A stretch of 64,000 nt of DNA from Winogradskyella marina (GCF_015645385.1 NZ_JADOET010000001.1:620001-684000); one strand, 5' to 3'. Positions 8,196 through 17,450 are shown, numbered from the stretch's first letter. Numbers and translations are program-made. Notes: generated from the sequence alone by a model not told the origin.

Positions 8196-10121
8196 ATGAT
8201 TAACAAAATTTATTTAATTGCTCTATTGGTATTTATCTTTAACAGTCCTATTGCAGCACAGCAAGTTTGGTATGAAAACTCAAGTCACACCAACATCATC
8301 CATTTTGCCAACGCACAAAAAGGCCTATTTACGACCGATGAAACAAATCCAGAAATAACAAGTATCAACGCTAATGCGTCAGTCTCTAAATTTGTTAGAG
8401 ATGGACAAACAAACCCTAAAGTTAGTTTCGATTTATCCGTACCAATAACGGATTTATCATCAAAAACAATTTCGTTAAAAGCCTATATTTCTATACCTAC
8501 TGTTGATTTGAATACCACAAATAGCAGAATCCGGTTGTATTTAAAAAACTCAAGTATTGGAAGTTCTAGCAACCTCTTTCTACAATCAAACTTTTCTGAA
8601 GGCGAAACTTGGGAGTCTTTTTCCTTTGATTTTGACCAAGAAACAATTCCTTCTGATGTCTTAGTAGCAGGAGGTTATGATCAAATTATGATTGTACTAG
8701 CTTCTGGAGACACTTCAGGATTAACATCTACTTACTATATAGATACCATTTCAGGAAGTTTTGAGCAACCCTTAAGAAATGCCTTATTTTTATCTGGTTC
8801 TTGGGGTGTGCGATTTAATCTAAATGGCGGGTATCGATTAGATAACAGTAGCAATGACGATTGGGTTGCTGGCGCACAAGAAATTGTAGATAACTTACCA
8901 GCTGTTGGTCATGTTATTACAAATTTCACACATCCTGCTCATGGTTATTATTATACTTTAAGAGATAATCCTTATGTAGATATTGCCAATGAAATTCATC
9001 CTGATATGGTACCTACACTAGAAAATGAACAAATTATATTAGATGTCATTGATGTTTTTAGAAATTCAGGAAAAAAAGTAATTCTCTATTTAAATGGTGC
9101 AGGACCAGGATATATTCAAGGCAGTGTTGACAACAGAGAATTAGAAATTTCAGCAGCATGGGAAACTTATTACAACACTGAATTTGCTGGTGATGAGGCT
9201 TTGGCATGGCGAACATTAGTTAGAGGCTACCTCGAACGGTTTCAAGGCTTGGTAGATGGTTATTGGTTAGATAATTTAGGGAATCTACCGGGAGAACTAA
9301 GTGATTTTATCGCTATGATTAGAGACGTTGACCCTAATATAGCCATTGCTACAAATGGAAATGCATCATATCTAACGGACGACAATGGGGATCTCATTTA
9401 TGTAGATTCAGATGCTACTGATGATGAAGACCCAAGAGATTATAGAATTAGAAACTTCGTAATCAACGATCCTTATATGGATTTTACAGCTGGCCATCCT
9501 ACACCTCTTGGCCAAGGAGCTCCTCCTAATTCTTGGGCCTATGAAGAGCTTCTTTTTCCTCTAATTGCTGCAGCACCTTGGGGTTCTTTTGATGGCAGTA
9601 AGGACGGCTTAAAGCATTATTTTTGTCCCATTAGAAAACGTTGGAGTGTAGCCAGTACAGACTTAGTTTTTGAAGTTGAACAAGCCTACCGTTTTGTAAG
9701 AACCTTAACAGACGCAGGGGCGACTATTACCTATAGCACAACGATTACCGATGGTGCCATTACGGATGATGAAATGGCCATAATGGAAGACATAAATGGT
9801 AGAATGGAACAAACACCAAAACCAGACTACATCCCCTACGTAAGACCAGAGGGAGCTTACTTAGTAGGCGAAACATTAAGTATTGACTCTGATGATTATT
9901 TTAATAAACTTGTTTTATACCCAAATCCTGTTAAGCAAAACTTTAGATTATCAAAAGAAATTTCTTCTGCAGTTATTTACAATGCTAATGGACAGGAAAT
10001 ATTAAAATTTAATAGTAATCAAGCTTCTTTTGATGTTTCAAAATTAGTTGAAGGCGTTTATTTTATAAAAGCGTATACCGCAACTAGTGACATTCAGGTT
10101 TTTAAATTTATAAAACAATAA
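8196..10121 (+). CDS. Putative T9SS-exported glycoside hydrolase-like protein
   Basis: A 641-residue secreted protein: signal peptide (MINKIYLIALLVFIFNSPIAA), N-terminal beta-sandwich module to about residue 195 shared with the protein at 4819-5679, then a domain of about 360 residues that reads like a (beta/alpha)8 barrel, and a type A T9SS sorting domain from about residue 572 (LYPNPVKQNF). Barrel-like strands include GHVITNFTHPAHGYY, KKVILYLNGAGPG and VDGYWLDNLGNL, the last giving D354 and D359 as acidic candidates for catalysis. I cannot place it in a named CAZy family; a fucan- or galactan-active enzyme is a guess from the sulfatase context. It precedes the repeat protein at 10169 by 47 bp, probably in one transcript. 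Confidence 0.6.
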   Translation: MINKIYLIALLVFIFNSPIAAQQVWYENSSHTNIIHFANAQKGLFTTDETNPEITSINANASVSKFVRDGQTNPKVSFDLSVPITDLSSKTISLKAYISIPTVDLNTTNSRIRLYLKNSSIGSSSNLFLQSNFSEGETWESFSFDFDQETIPSDVLVAGGYDQIMIVLASGDTSGLTSTYYIDTISGSFEQPLRNALFLSGSWGVRFNLNGGYRLDNSSNDDWVAGAQEIVDNLPAVGHVITNFTHPAHGYYYTLRDNPYVDIANEIHPDMVPTLENEQIILDVIDVFRNSGKKVILYLNGAGPGYIQGSVDNRELEISAAWETYYNTEFAGDEALAWRTLVRGYLERFQGLVDGYWLDNLGNLPGELSDFIAMIRDVDPNIAIATNGNASYLTDDNGDLIYVDSDATDDEDPRDYRIRNFVINDPYMDFTAGHPTPLGQGAPPNSWAYEELLFPLIAAAPWGSFDGSKDGLKHYFCPIRKRWSVASTDLVFEVEQAYRFVRTLTDAGATITYSTTITDGAITDDEMAIMEDINGRMEQTPKPDYIPYVRPEGAYLVGETLSIDSDDYFNKLVLYPNPVKQNFRLSKEISSAVIYNANGQEILKFNSNQASFDVSKLVEGVYFIKAYTATSDIQVFKFIKQ

Positions 10122-10168
10122 TAACCACATTTACAACAATACAACAATTATCAAATCCCTCTACTGAT

Positions 10169-11695
10169 ATGAAAACTAAATTATTTACGGAAAGTAACAC
10201 GTATAATAAATATATCGCGTTTTACGTGATGTTAATTATGGCTTCTTTTTCCTACGCACAAGTCGGTGTTGGAAACACAAACCCACAAGCCACTTTAGAT
10301 ATAACGGCATCTAACCAAGCAGCACCATCAAATGAAGATGGCATCTTAATTCCTCGAATTGATAATTTCCCAGGTACTGACCCTACTGCCGCGCAAGATG
10401 GCATGCTTGTTTACCTAACTACAACAGTTGGTTTAAACGCTAAGGGTTTTTATCATTGGGACCAAGCTACAACACGTTGGATTCGGTTTTCAAGTATTGA
10501 AAAACTCAACGATCTTTCTGATGCAAAATCTGATGTGGATGGTTCTGAAGATGGTTCTTCTATTTTCATTGGGGTTGATGCAGGATTAAATGATGATAGT
10601 GCCAATCGTAAAAATGTTGGTGTAGGTTACAAAGCCTTAGAAGTAAACACAACAGGCAATAACAACGCTGCTTTTGGCTATTCAACTTTAACGAATAATA
10701 CGGCCAATAATAACTCGGCTTTTGGATTTAGTGCCATGCGCGTTAACGCTTCAGGACAAGGAAATTCTGCTTTTGGTAAAAGAGCTTTAGAAAAAAACAC
10801 TTCTGGCAATCATAATACAGCAATGGGTGCAGACGCATTAGGAGAAAATACTGGTGCTCAAAATACAGCTATTGGCAATGGAGCCATGTTTACAAATACG
10901 CTTGGAACAGAAAATGTTGCGATTGGTAATTTAGCGTTGTATGATAACACTACTGGAAATGGCAATACTGCAGTTGGGACAGAAGCTTTAACTAATAATA
11001 CAGCGTCAGGTTCAGAAGCTAGTAGTACAGCCGTTGGTTATTATGCTTTACATCAAAATGCAGGAGGAGTTCGAAATACAGCTGTAGGATACCAGGCACT
11101 TCTTAGTAATACTAACAATAACAACAATTCCGCATTTGGTCATTTTGCGCTTAGTGGTAACACATCTGGCAATAATACTGCTTTGGGTTCATTTGCAGGA
11201 GATGGCTCTTCTGGAAACTCAAATGTAATCGTTGGTAATAGAGCAGGTAGTGAATTAGCAGGAAATGAGAATGTACTTATCGGTCAACATTCTGGTCGCG
11301 AATTAGTTGGAGATAGCAACGTGTTTATCGGAAAAAACACAGGTCGTTTTACCACAGGAGATTCTAACGTTTTAATTGGTAATGGTGCAGGTTATCATAC
11401 GAACTTACGTACACTTTCTTCAACCCTATTAATTCAAAATAATACAGAAGCTACACCATTAATTTATGGAGACTTTACCAATGACAGAGTGGGTATTGCC
11501 AAAATAGCAACGACACATGCTCTTGAAGTAGAAGGCACAACTGAAGCCACTCAATATAAACTATCAGCATTAAATACAGCACCTACTAGTGCTACTGATA
11601 CTGGAGTTGAAGGCGAAATAAGAGTAACCAATACACATATTTACGTTTGTATTGCGCCTAACACATGGGTAAGAACTGCCTTAGCATCTTGGTAA
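10169..11695 (+). CDS. Secreted YadA-head-like repeat protein
   Basis: A 508-residue protein with an N-terminal signal (membrane stretch YIAFYVMLIMASFSYA). Residues about 150-400 consist of many short degenerate repeats of the NTAVGYxAL / NSAFGxxAL type, about 14-15 residues each, as in left-handed beta-roll heads of trimeric adhesins (YadA/Hia head family). The front part (GVGNTNPQATLDI, DGMLVYLTTTVGLNAKGFYHW) and the tail (GEIRVTNTHIYVCIAPNTWVR) are typical of Bacteroidota fibre-like surface proteins. No sorting domain or membrane anchor is visible at the C-terminus. It follows the hydrolase-like gene closely, suggesting co-expression and perhaps a role in contact with the polysaccharide or a surface. 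Confidence 0.75.
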   Translation: MKTKLFTESNTYNKYIAFYVMLIMASFSYAQVGVGNTNPQATLDITASNQAAPSNEDGILIPRIDNFPGTDPTAAQDGMLVYLTTTVGLNAKGFYHWDQATTRWIRFSSIEKLNDLSDAKSDVDGSEDGSSIFIGVDAGLNDDSANRKNVGVGYKALEVNTTGNNNAAFGYSTLTNNTANNNSAFGFSAMRVNASGQGNSAFGKRALEKNTSGNHNTAMGADALGENTGAQNTAIGNGAMFTNTLGTENVAIGNLALYDNTTGNGNTAVGTEALTNNTASGSEASSTAVGYYALHQNAGGVRNTAVGYQALLSNTNNNNNSAFGHFALSGNTSGNNTALGSFAGDGSSGNSNVIVGNRAGSELAGNENVLIGQHSGRELVGDSNVFIGKNTGRFTTGDSNVLIGNGAGYHTNLRTLSSTLLIQNNTEATPLIYGDFTNDRVGIAKIATTHALEVEGTTEATQYKLSALNTAPTSATDTGVEGEIRVTNTHIYVCIAPNTWVRTALASW

Positions 11696-11876
11696 ACATA
11701 GAAGCTTTACGTGGTTTATCGTTATGAGAAAATATATTAATGATAAAATTTTATAGATGTCATTTGTGTTTAAACAATTCTGTAAGCCTGTATTTTAAAG
11801 CCTTATGAATAGAATTAGTAGTCACGATTAGCCGTTTTTTGTTGCAAAACTACAGTGAACTTATTTGCAAAAAAAG

Positions 11877-11917
11877 AGTCCTTTAAAGTATTCAAACGTT
11901 GAATACTTTAAAGGACT
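11877..11917. terminator. Strong bidirectional terminator hairpin between convergent genes
   Basis: AGTCCTTTAAAGTATTCAA (11877-11895) pairs perfectly with its complement at 11899-11917 around a 3-nt ACG loop: a 19-bp stem. A-rich DNA precedes it and T-rich DNA follows. A second small hairpin (ATGCC ... GGCAT, 11927-11944) lies next to it on the side of the minus-strand gene. Confidence 0.8.
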
Positions 11918-11965
11918 TTACACTTTATGCCTTTTTTTAGGCATTAACTTTTTCTTCTATTTGCT

Positions 11966-12304
11966 TTAATTCTTCCTCGAAGCATTTTTTATTTCTTTTG
12001 CTCTAGCTTTTCCAAAAGCTTCATTTAATGATCTCGCAAATTCCCTGTTGTTTTCCTTTCTTTTCTCTTTATTCTCTGCGGAACCTTTTTCATACTTTTC
12101 TTTGATTTCATAAAAAGCTATCGCATGTGCTTCCCTTAATGACACCAAAGTTTTCTTTTCTTTATCTGATAAAGTCATGTTACTCTCTACCCTTTCGACG
12201 TATGTATCCACTCTTTTATCTATTCTTTTTTCTAAATTTTTTTGAGCAAATACTGTACTACACATTGCGATGCTTAATACAAGTAATACTATTGTTTTTT
12301 TCAT
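11966..12304 (-). CDS. Small secreted charged helical protein
   Basis: A 112-residue protein with signal peptide MKKTIVLLVLSIAMCSTVFA. The mature part is almost wholly helical and rich in Lys, Glu and Arg (KRIDKRVDTYVERVESNMTLSDKEKKTL ... KEKRKENNREFARSLNEAFGKARAKEI). The pattern recalls small periplasmic helical proteins of the Spy/CpxP kind, but I see no LTxxQ motif that would settle it. It lies just downstream of, and on the same strand as, the hybrid regulator gene at 12409-16542, with 104 bp between. Function unknown. Confidence 0.7.
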   Translation of the reverse strand: MKKTIVLLVLSIAMCSTVFAQKNLEKRIDKRVDTYVERVESNMTLSDKEKKTLVSLREAHAIAFYEIKEKYEKGSAENKEKRKENNREFARSLNEAFGKARAKEIKNASRKN

Positions 12305-12408
12305 AATTTTAAAATTGTTTAAGATTAATTATTTATTGTTTACAACAAACCTAATTGATATCTACTTTAATGGTATTCTATGATTCATCATTTCATTGCT
12401 CAAAACTA

Positions 12409-15400
12409 TCATTTCTGCCTTTTTGAGTACTCTGAAGGCGACATACCATGAAGTTTTTTAAATGAGGTAGAGAAGTAAGAATTAGATTCTATACCGATTT
12501 GATACATCACTTCGGCGACATTAAAACCACTATTACTATCTAATAATTCCGCAGCCCTTTGTAATCTAAAATTACGTATATAGGCATTAGGAACTTGCCC
12601 TGTAAGTTGCTTCAACTTTCTATAGAAATGAGAGGAACTTAAACCAGCTTCTGTAGATAATTCTTCTACTCCAAAATTTGAATTAGATAAGTTCTTCTCT
12701 ATGATCTCGGTAATATTCTCTAAAAATTCGAGATCCCTTTTAGAGAACCCTAATTCCTTTTTGTCTTTTGGAGGTAAACTATTCTTAGAAAAATAGTCCT
12801 TTATCCTAACATTATTCTCTATTAGCTTTTTCAGTCGAAGCTCAAGATGCTTTAAAGAAAATGGTTTACTAATATATTCATCAGCCCCAAACTCTAAACC
12901 TTTAATTAAATCTACATTATCTCCTAACGCTGTTAATAATAAAACAGGGAGCTGGCAGGTTTCAGGATTAGCTTTGATGCGTTTACATAATTCAAATCCA
13001 TCCATCTCTGGCATCATAACATCACTTATAACAGTACTAAACTCTGTTTTTTTAATTTCTTCTAACGCCTCTACTCCATTATTTGCTATGGTGATGTTAT
13101 ATTTATCCGACAAAGCATTATTAAGAAATTCTTGAATATCTAATTCATTTTCAACAACTAGAACATTGTGCTGCTTTTCACCATTTTTTCTGCTCTTAGA
13201 AGCTTCAATAGTATTGCCTTGTAAGGGCACCCAATTTTTTATAAAAGATTTTTTAGAATCACTGTCTTCAATATCAACGTCTTCAATAGTCGAAGATGGG
13301 ATAATTACCCTAAATCGAGTTTTCTTATTGGGTTTACTTTTAACAGAAATACTACCATTAAATAATTCGACTAAAGACTTACAAAAGGATAAACCAATAC
13401 CACCTCCACTAACATTACCATCTTGATTACCCAATTGGTAAAACCGTTCGAAAATATTGTTTAAACTTTCTTTTGGTATGCCTTTACCTGTGTCAATAAC
13501 ATCTATTTTTATCTTTTTAACATCATCATCAAATATAATAGAGGCATCAATACTGATAGTTCCTTGTATAGGTGTGTTTTTAAAAGCGTTAGATAATAAA
13601 TTAAAAAGTATTCGTTCTAATTTTTCTACATCAATAACAATCTCTTCATTGGGAGAACTTATTTTGTAATGAAAATTAATATTTTTTTCTAAAGCATAAT
13701 TTTCAAAAGCTTCTGTAGTTGGATATAAGAAATCGCCCAAAGTAGACTTTGTATAGTTTAAATTCAAATATCCTTGCTCTGCTTGTCTAAACGTGATTAA
13801 TTGATCTATTAAACTTAAAAGTCGGTGTGTATTTCGCTTTATAATCGTTAAAAAGCGCTCACTTTCTGGATTGGTATTATTTTCAATTACTCTATCTAAA
13901 GGTCCTGAAATTAAGGTTAAAGGCGTTCTAAACTCATGAGATAAATTGGTAAAGTATTTAAATTTACCTTGGTTAATGACTTCCATTCTGTCTTTGTCTA
14001 ATTGCTCATAGATTAATTTTTGTTTCAATTTTTCATGTTGAACAAAATAGAACACAATTCCGACGCCAATTCCTAAAAATATAAGTACCAACAATGTGTA
14101 ACTCCACCATGTTTGGTACCAGAGTGGTAAAACAACTAAAGTTAAGGATTTGGTAGAATCACTCCAAATGCCATCTCCATTAGCCGATTTTATCTTTAGT
14201 GTATAAGTCCCATCAGATAAATTGGTATAAGTTACAGCAGATTTACCTTCGTCTGTTTCTACCCAGTCTTTATTAAAACCTTCCAATTTATAAGCAATCT
14301 TATTTTTAGCAGGAGCAGACGTATGTTCTGCAACTAAATTAAAAGAAATAATACGTTGACTTTTAGAGATGGTTACGGTATCTGTTTCTGAAATTGCTTT
14401 TTCTAGTATTGTAATATCATTAAATTTCTCACCAATTTTTACGCGTTTATTATTAATTAATAACGATGTAATTAATACTCTTGGCGACTGTCTATTTAAG
14501 GCTATTTTCTGAGGGTCAAAAATGGTTAGACCATTTAAACCACCAAAATACATATAGCCAGATGCTCCTAAGGTATATGCTGATTGTCTAAAATTATTTT
14601 GAATTAAACGATCACTTACATCAAAAACATTGACTTTGTTTGAGACCGTATTAAATCGCACCAAGCCCATGTCTGTACTAATCCATAAATTATCGCTATT
14701 AGCTTCTGGTAAAATTCCATAAATAACGTCATCTGGTAGAATATCATTTTTCCGGAAGTATTCCATTTTTAACGGATTGCTGTCCTTATCTAAAGTCAAT
14801 TTATTTAAGCCACCACCAAACGTACCAATCCAAAGATTCTTTTTAGCATCTTCATAAAGTGTAAAAACACTATTATAACTTAGTTTTCGACTCCCTTCTT
14901 TATTTTTTCGGTATTCTCTAACCACCTCAATTTTCCCATCGACATACGTCGATTGTAATAATCCATTGTCTGTACCAAACCATAACTGGCTATTACTATC
15001 TTGCAAAAAGCTTTGTACTTTACCTGCTGATATTTCTAAGGTCGATTTTATAGGGATCTCTGGCTGACTTGAAGCATCAATTGTGTTCCATGGATTTTGA
15101 ATAACTATAATTCTATTTCCGGCTAAAACAAATTCAGTATCATTTATTTGTTCAATTTTTCGGGTTAAGAATAAAGGGATATTATCTCCTTTTGATAAAA
15201 ATTGAACGGCTTTAAAATCTTTCCTTCTTGGGTTGTAGACCATGACTTTTTTGTCAGTACCAAACCAAATATAATTCTGTTGATCTTGATAAATGCACCT
15301 GATAACATCATTATTTTCAATAGGCAGTTGACTTTGTAAATCTTCAAATTGAATTTTATCTATATTAGATTCATTAACGACATCTTTACTTCTGAATAAA

Positions 15401-16542
15401 TTTTTATTATAACCAGAAACCCAAATTTTACCCGTGTTATCTTCTAAAATTGAGGTAATTAAATTATCACCAATAGAGAACTTTTCATATGGGTTGTTAC
15501 TGTAGGAATAAAATGGTTTTTGAAAAAGATCTAATTTATTAATTCCACCTTGCGCAGTGCCTATCCAAAGCACATTAAAACTATCTTGATAAACCGCATT
15601 AATTTGATGGCTACTGATGCTGTTTTTATTCTTTGGGTCGTAATTAAAAGACTTAAAAGAATTTAGAATTGGGTTAAACTTAAAAAGTCCATCTCCTATT
15701 GTTCCAATCCAAATAGCATTATCATTATCTTTAAAAAGACTATTGACATAAAATGTAGAATCTTCATTGGGAACCTTTATTTTTTTAATTAAATAATTCG
15801 CATTTGAATCCAAATTTGAACTGTACAACCCTTTTGTTGTACCAATCCAAAAGATGTTATCCGTTTTTATGATTTCAGTGATTTCTTTATCCTTAAAAAA
15901 TTCAAAATCATCTATAGCTGGCAGTTCAGATTTTAATATTGGACTTTCCGATTGGTATTTCACTTTTTTTAAGCCATCTGTTGTACCTAAAAAAATGGAA
16001 GCATTTTGACCAAACGTAAATGTATTGAGCTTTAATTCTGTTTCTTCTTTTATATCAAGTACATTATCAGACACTTCAAAAACACCATTATTCACATCCT
16101 TTAACTGGCATCGTATTAATTCTTTAGAAGACGTCACCCAAACATAGCCATCGTTTTTAGAGTCTATCTTATTTACATCAATATTACGGTTAATCGGAAC
16201 TGTAAAAAAGCGTTCTAACCAAGGCACGTAGATATTCACCCCAACATTGGTACCTATCCAAAGTATACCATCGTTATCGTTAAATAAATAGGTAATATTA
16301 TTACTAGAAATGGTTTGCTCACCTTTAGATTGAGTGCTAAATGTTTTAAACTCATAGCCATCATAACGAATTAAGCCATTGGGAGTAGCATACCATAAAA
16401 ACCCATATTTATCTTGTGCTATGGCATTAACCGTATTTTGATTAAACCCTTCTTTATTAGAAATTCTTTCAAAGTTTTGAGAATAAGCTTGTTGAATCAA
16501 TAATGTTATTAAAACACAAAGAAAGCATATAATTCTACGCAT
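12409..16542 (-). CDS. Hybrid two-component system regulator (HTCS)
   Basis: A 1377-residue one-protein sensor and regulator of glycan use. Order of parts: signal peptide (1-22); about fourteen two-component propeller repeats (xxLWIGTxxG) forming a periplasmic double propeller to about 730; a Y_Y_Y domain (YKLEGFNKDWVETDEG, about 735-810); one transmembrane segment (YTLLVLIFLGIGVGIVFYFV); a HisKA domain with phospho-acceptor H869 (NLSHEFRTP); a HATPase domain (DTGKGIPKESL, GGGIGLSFCKSLV); a receiver with D1174 (VISDVMMPEMDG); and a C-terminal AraC-type helix-turn-helix. HTCS proteins bind an oligosaccharide in the periplasm and activate their own utilisation locus. The neighbouring sulfatase genes and the repeated GGGTGAAT half-sites fit that role. 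All key residues are intact. Confidence 0.95.
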   Translation of the reverse strand: MRRIICFLCVLITLLIQQAYSQNFERISNKEGFNQNTVNAIAQDKYGFLWYATPNGLIRYDGYEFKTFSTQSKGEQTISSNNITYLFNDNDGILWIGTNVGVNIYVPWLERFFTVPINRNIDVNKIDSKNDGYVWVTSSKELIRCQLKDVNNGVFEVSDNVLDIKEETELKLNTFTFGQNASIFLGTTDGLKKVKYQSESPILKSELPAIDDFEFFKDKEITEIIKTDNIFWIGTTKGLYSSNLDSNANYLIKKIKVPNEDSTFYVNSLFKDNDNAIWIGTIGDGLFKFNPILNSFKSFNYDPKNKNSISSHQINAVYQDSFNVLWIGTAQGGINKLDLFQKPFYSYSNNPYEKFSIGDNLITSILEDNTGKIWVSGYNKNLFRSKDVVNESNIDKIQFEDLQSQLPIENNDVIRCIYQDQQNYIWFGTDKKVMVYNPRRKDFKAVQFLSKGDNIPLFLTRKIEQINDTEFVLAGNRIIVIQNPWNTIDASSQPEIPIKSTLEISAGKVQSFLQDSNSQLWFGTDNGLLQSTYVDGKIEVVREYRKNKEGSRKLSYNSVFTLYEDAKKNLWIGTFGGGLNKLTLDKDSNPLKMEYFRKNDILPDDVIYGILPEANSDNLWISTDMGLVRFNTVSNKVNVFDVSDRLIQNNFRQSAYTLGASGYMYFGGLNGLTIFDPQKIALNRQSPRVLITSLLINNKRVKIGEKFNDITILEKAISETDTVTISKSQRIISFNLVAEHTSAPAKNKIAYKLEGFNKDWVETDEGKSAVTYTNLSDGTYTLKIKSANGDGIWSDSTKSLTLVVLPLWYQTWWSYTLLVLIFLGIGVGIVFYFVQHEKLKQKLIYEQLDKDRMEVINQGKFKYFTNLSHEFRTPLTLISGPLDRVIENNTNPESERFLTIIKRNTHRLLSLIDQLITFRQAEQGYLNLNYTKSTLGDFLYPTTEAFENYALEKNINFHYKISSPNEEIVIDVEKLERILFNLLSNAFKNTPIQGTISIDASIIFDDDVKKIKIDVIDTGKGIPKESLNNIFERFYQLGNQDGNVSGGGIGLSFCKSLVELFNGSISVKSKPNKKTRFRVIIPSSTIEDVDIEDSDSKKSFIKNWVPLQGNTIEASKSRKNGEKQHNVLVVENELDIQEFLNNALSDKYNITIANNGVEALEEIKKTEFSTVISDVMMPEMDGFELCKRIKANPETCQLPVLLLTALGDNVDLIKGLEFGADEYISKPFSLKHLELRLKKLIENNVRIKDYFSKNSLPPKDKKELGFSKRDLEFLENITEIIEKNLSNSNFGVEELSTEAGLSSSHFYRKLKQLTGQVPNAYIRNFRLQRAAELLDSNSGFNVAEVMYQIGIESNSYFSTSFKKLHGMSPSEYSKRQK

Positions 16543-16583
16543 GTTATATATTTAGTTTGACACAAGAATATACGTATTTTAAT

Positions 16584-16880
16584 TTATTGACTAATAAATT
16601 CAAGTAATTTTTTTATTCTATCACGACTTCCATAATAAATCGGAGCACGTTCTAGAATTTGAGTAGGCACAATATCTTATAGTCTTTAATCACCAACAGT
16701 AGCTATACCATTTGCTTGTTCTGTTAAAAACGCCGTGGAATTACAGTCTAAAAGTAATCTGAGTTTTCCATCAGTAGCAACAGTACGCTTTGGATATAAA
16801 TAAAGTTCTGCACCCATTAAAAAAAGCTTTCATATGTCTTTTTATATCAAATGCATTTAAAACTCGCCATTCTAAATTAA
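16584..16880 (-). pseudogene. Remnant of class 1 fructose-1,6-bisphosphatase, C-terminal part
   Basis: The minus strand from 16817 reads GAELYLYPKRTVATDGKLRL then LLDCNSTAFLTEQANGIATVGD, two stop codons separated by RL, and DIVPTQILERAPIYYGSRDR ending with a stop at 16584-16586. This follows, block by block, the C-terminus of class 1 FBPase ([33 protein letters not shown], LHQR). Upstream the frame shifts at a run of T (about 16822-16828) into FDIKRHMKAFF, which may be the preceding helix. There is no start and no remaining N-terminal two thirds, so the gene is dead. It lies between the tRNA-Leu and the hybrid regulator gene. Confidence 0.7.
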
Positions 16881-16934
16881 AGTCATGGAAAATAAGTTTT
16901 ACCTGTCCTTTTTTACATGTGGATTTTAAATAAA

Positions 16935-16962
16935 AAAAGTCGAAGATTTCTCTTCGACTTTT
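16935..16962 (-). terminator. Terminator of tRNA-Leu
   Basis: AAAAGTCGAAGA (16935-16946) pairs with TCTTCGACTTTT (16951-16962): a 12-bp stem and 4-nt loop, with a T-run on the minus strand, 10 bp after the tRNA 3' end. Confidence 0.8.
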
Positions 16963-16971
16963 CAACTTTTG

Positions 16972-17053
16972 TACAGGCGGAGAGACTCGAACTCTCACAC
17001 CTCGCGGCACTAGATCCTAAGTCTAGCGTGTCTACCAATTCCACCACGCCTGC
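16972..17053 (-). tRNA. tRNA-Leu (anticodon UAG)
   Basis: The minus strand folds as a class II tRNA of 82 nt: acceptor GCAGGCG pairing with CGCCUGU (one G-U), D-arm around GGTGGAATTGGTAGACAC, anticodon stem CTAGA/TCTAG with 7-nt loop CTTAGGA giving anticodon TAG, a long variable arm (TGCCGCGAGGTGT) and a T-arm GAGAGTTCGAGTCTCTC. No CCA is encoded (CAAA follows the discriminator A). It reads CUN leucine codons. The 3' end points towards the sulfatase locus. Confidence 0.95.
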
Positions 17054-17077
17054 AACTATCCAATAATTATTGGGATG

Positions 17078-17107
17078 CAAATATAAACAATAGTTTTAAT
17101 ATACAAA
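17078..17107 (-). promoter_or_regulatory. Promoter of tRNA-Leu
   Basis: On the minus strand TTTG (17107-17104) is followed after 18 bp by TATATTTG (17085-17078), a consensus Bacteroidota promoter, 25 bp before the tRNA 5' end. Confidence 0.65.
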
Positions 17108-17450
17108 TCATTGTTGTCGGATAAAAGACATAAGACCGCTTCGCTGTTAGACATAAGAACCCTGACTTAATTACAACTAATTGATTTACAGCGTCATTTT
17201 AGATTACAATTTTCTCTATTCTATATTGAATAAAATTTTCCAAAAAGAATATTTCCAACTTACAAACAACTGTAATACAACTATTTACACTGTATTTAAT
17301 AAACCTAAATATTTTTAGTCGTACACTATTAGCTATAAATATTGTTATAAAATTGATCTAACCGCTATACTTTCGCAGTGTTCCACTATAATTATTTCTA
17401 AATAAAAACTTAAAGTTGACAACAGGCTAATTTATTACTCTTATAATTCT
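17108..17450. other. Intergenic stretch with a dispersed repeat fragment
   Basis: No open frame or RNA structure is supported here. At 17134-17159 the sequence GACCGCTTCGCTGTTAGACA resembles 54549-54575 (GTCCGCTTTTGCTGTTAGAT), so it is probably a copy of a short intergenic repeat. The remainder is A+T-rich. Confidence 0.4.

Noticed and set aside
8196..10121. GH29 fucosidase as the identity of the hydrolase-like protein
   Set aside because: The barrel strands recall GH29 only in general shape; the characteristic GH29 N-terminal WFGxFxHWG motif is absent.
10600..11400. Tandem DNA repeats in 10600-11400 as a possible satellite
   Set aside because: The periodicity comes from degenerate protein repeats of the YadA-head type, with codon-level drift, not from repeated DNA.
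16771..17010. Minus-strand open frame of 79 codons
   Set aside because: It begins inside tRNA-Leu, runs through the tRNA terminator and ends in a shifted frame of the FBPase remnant.
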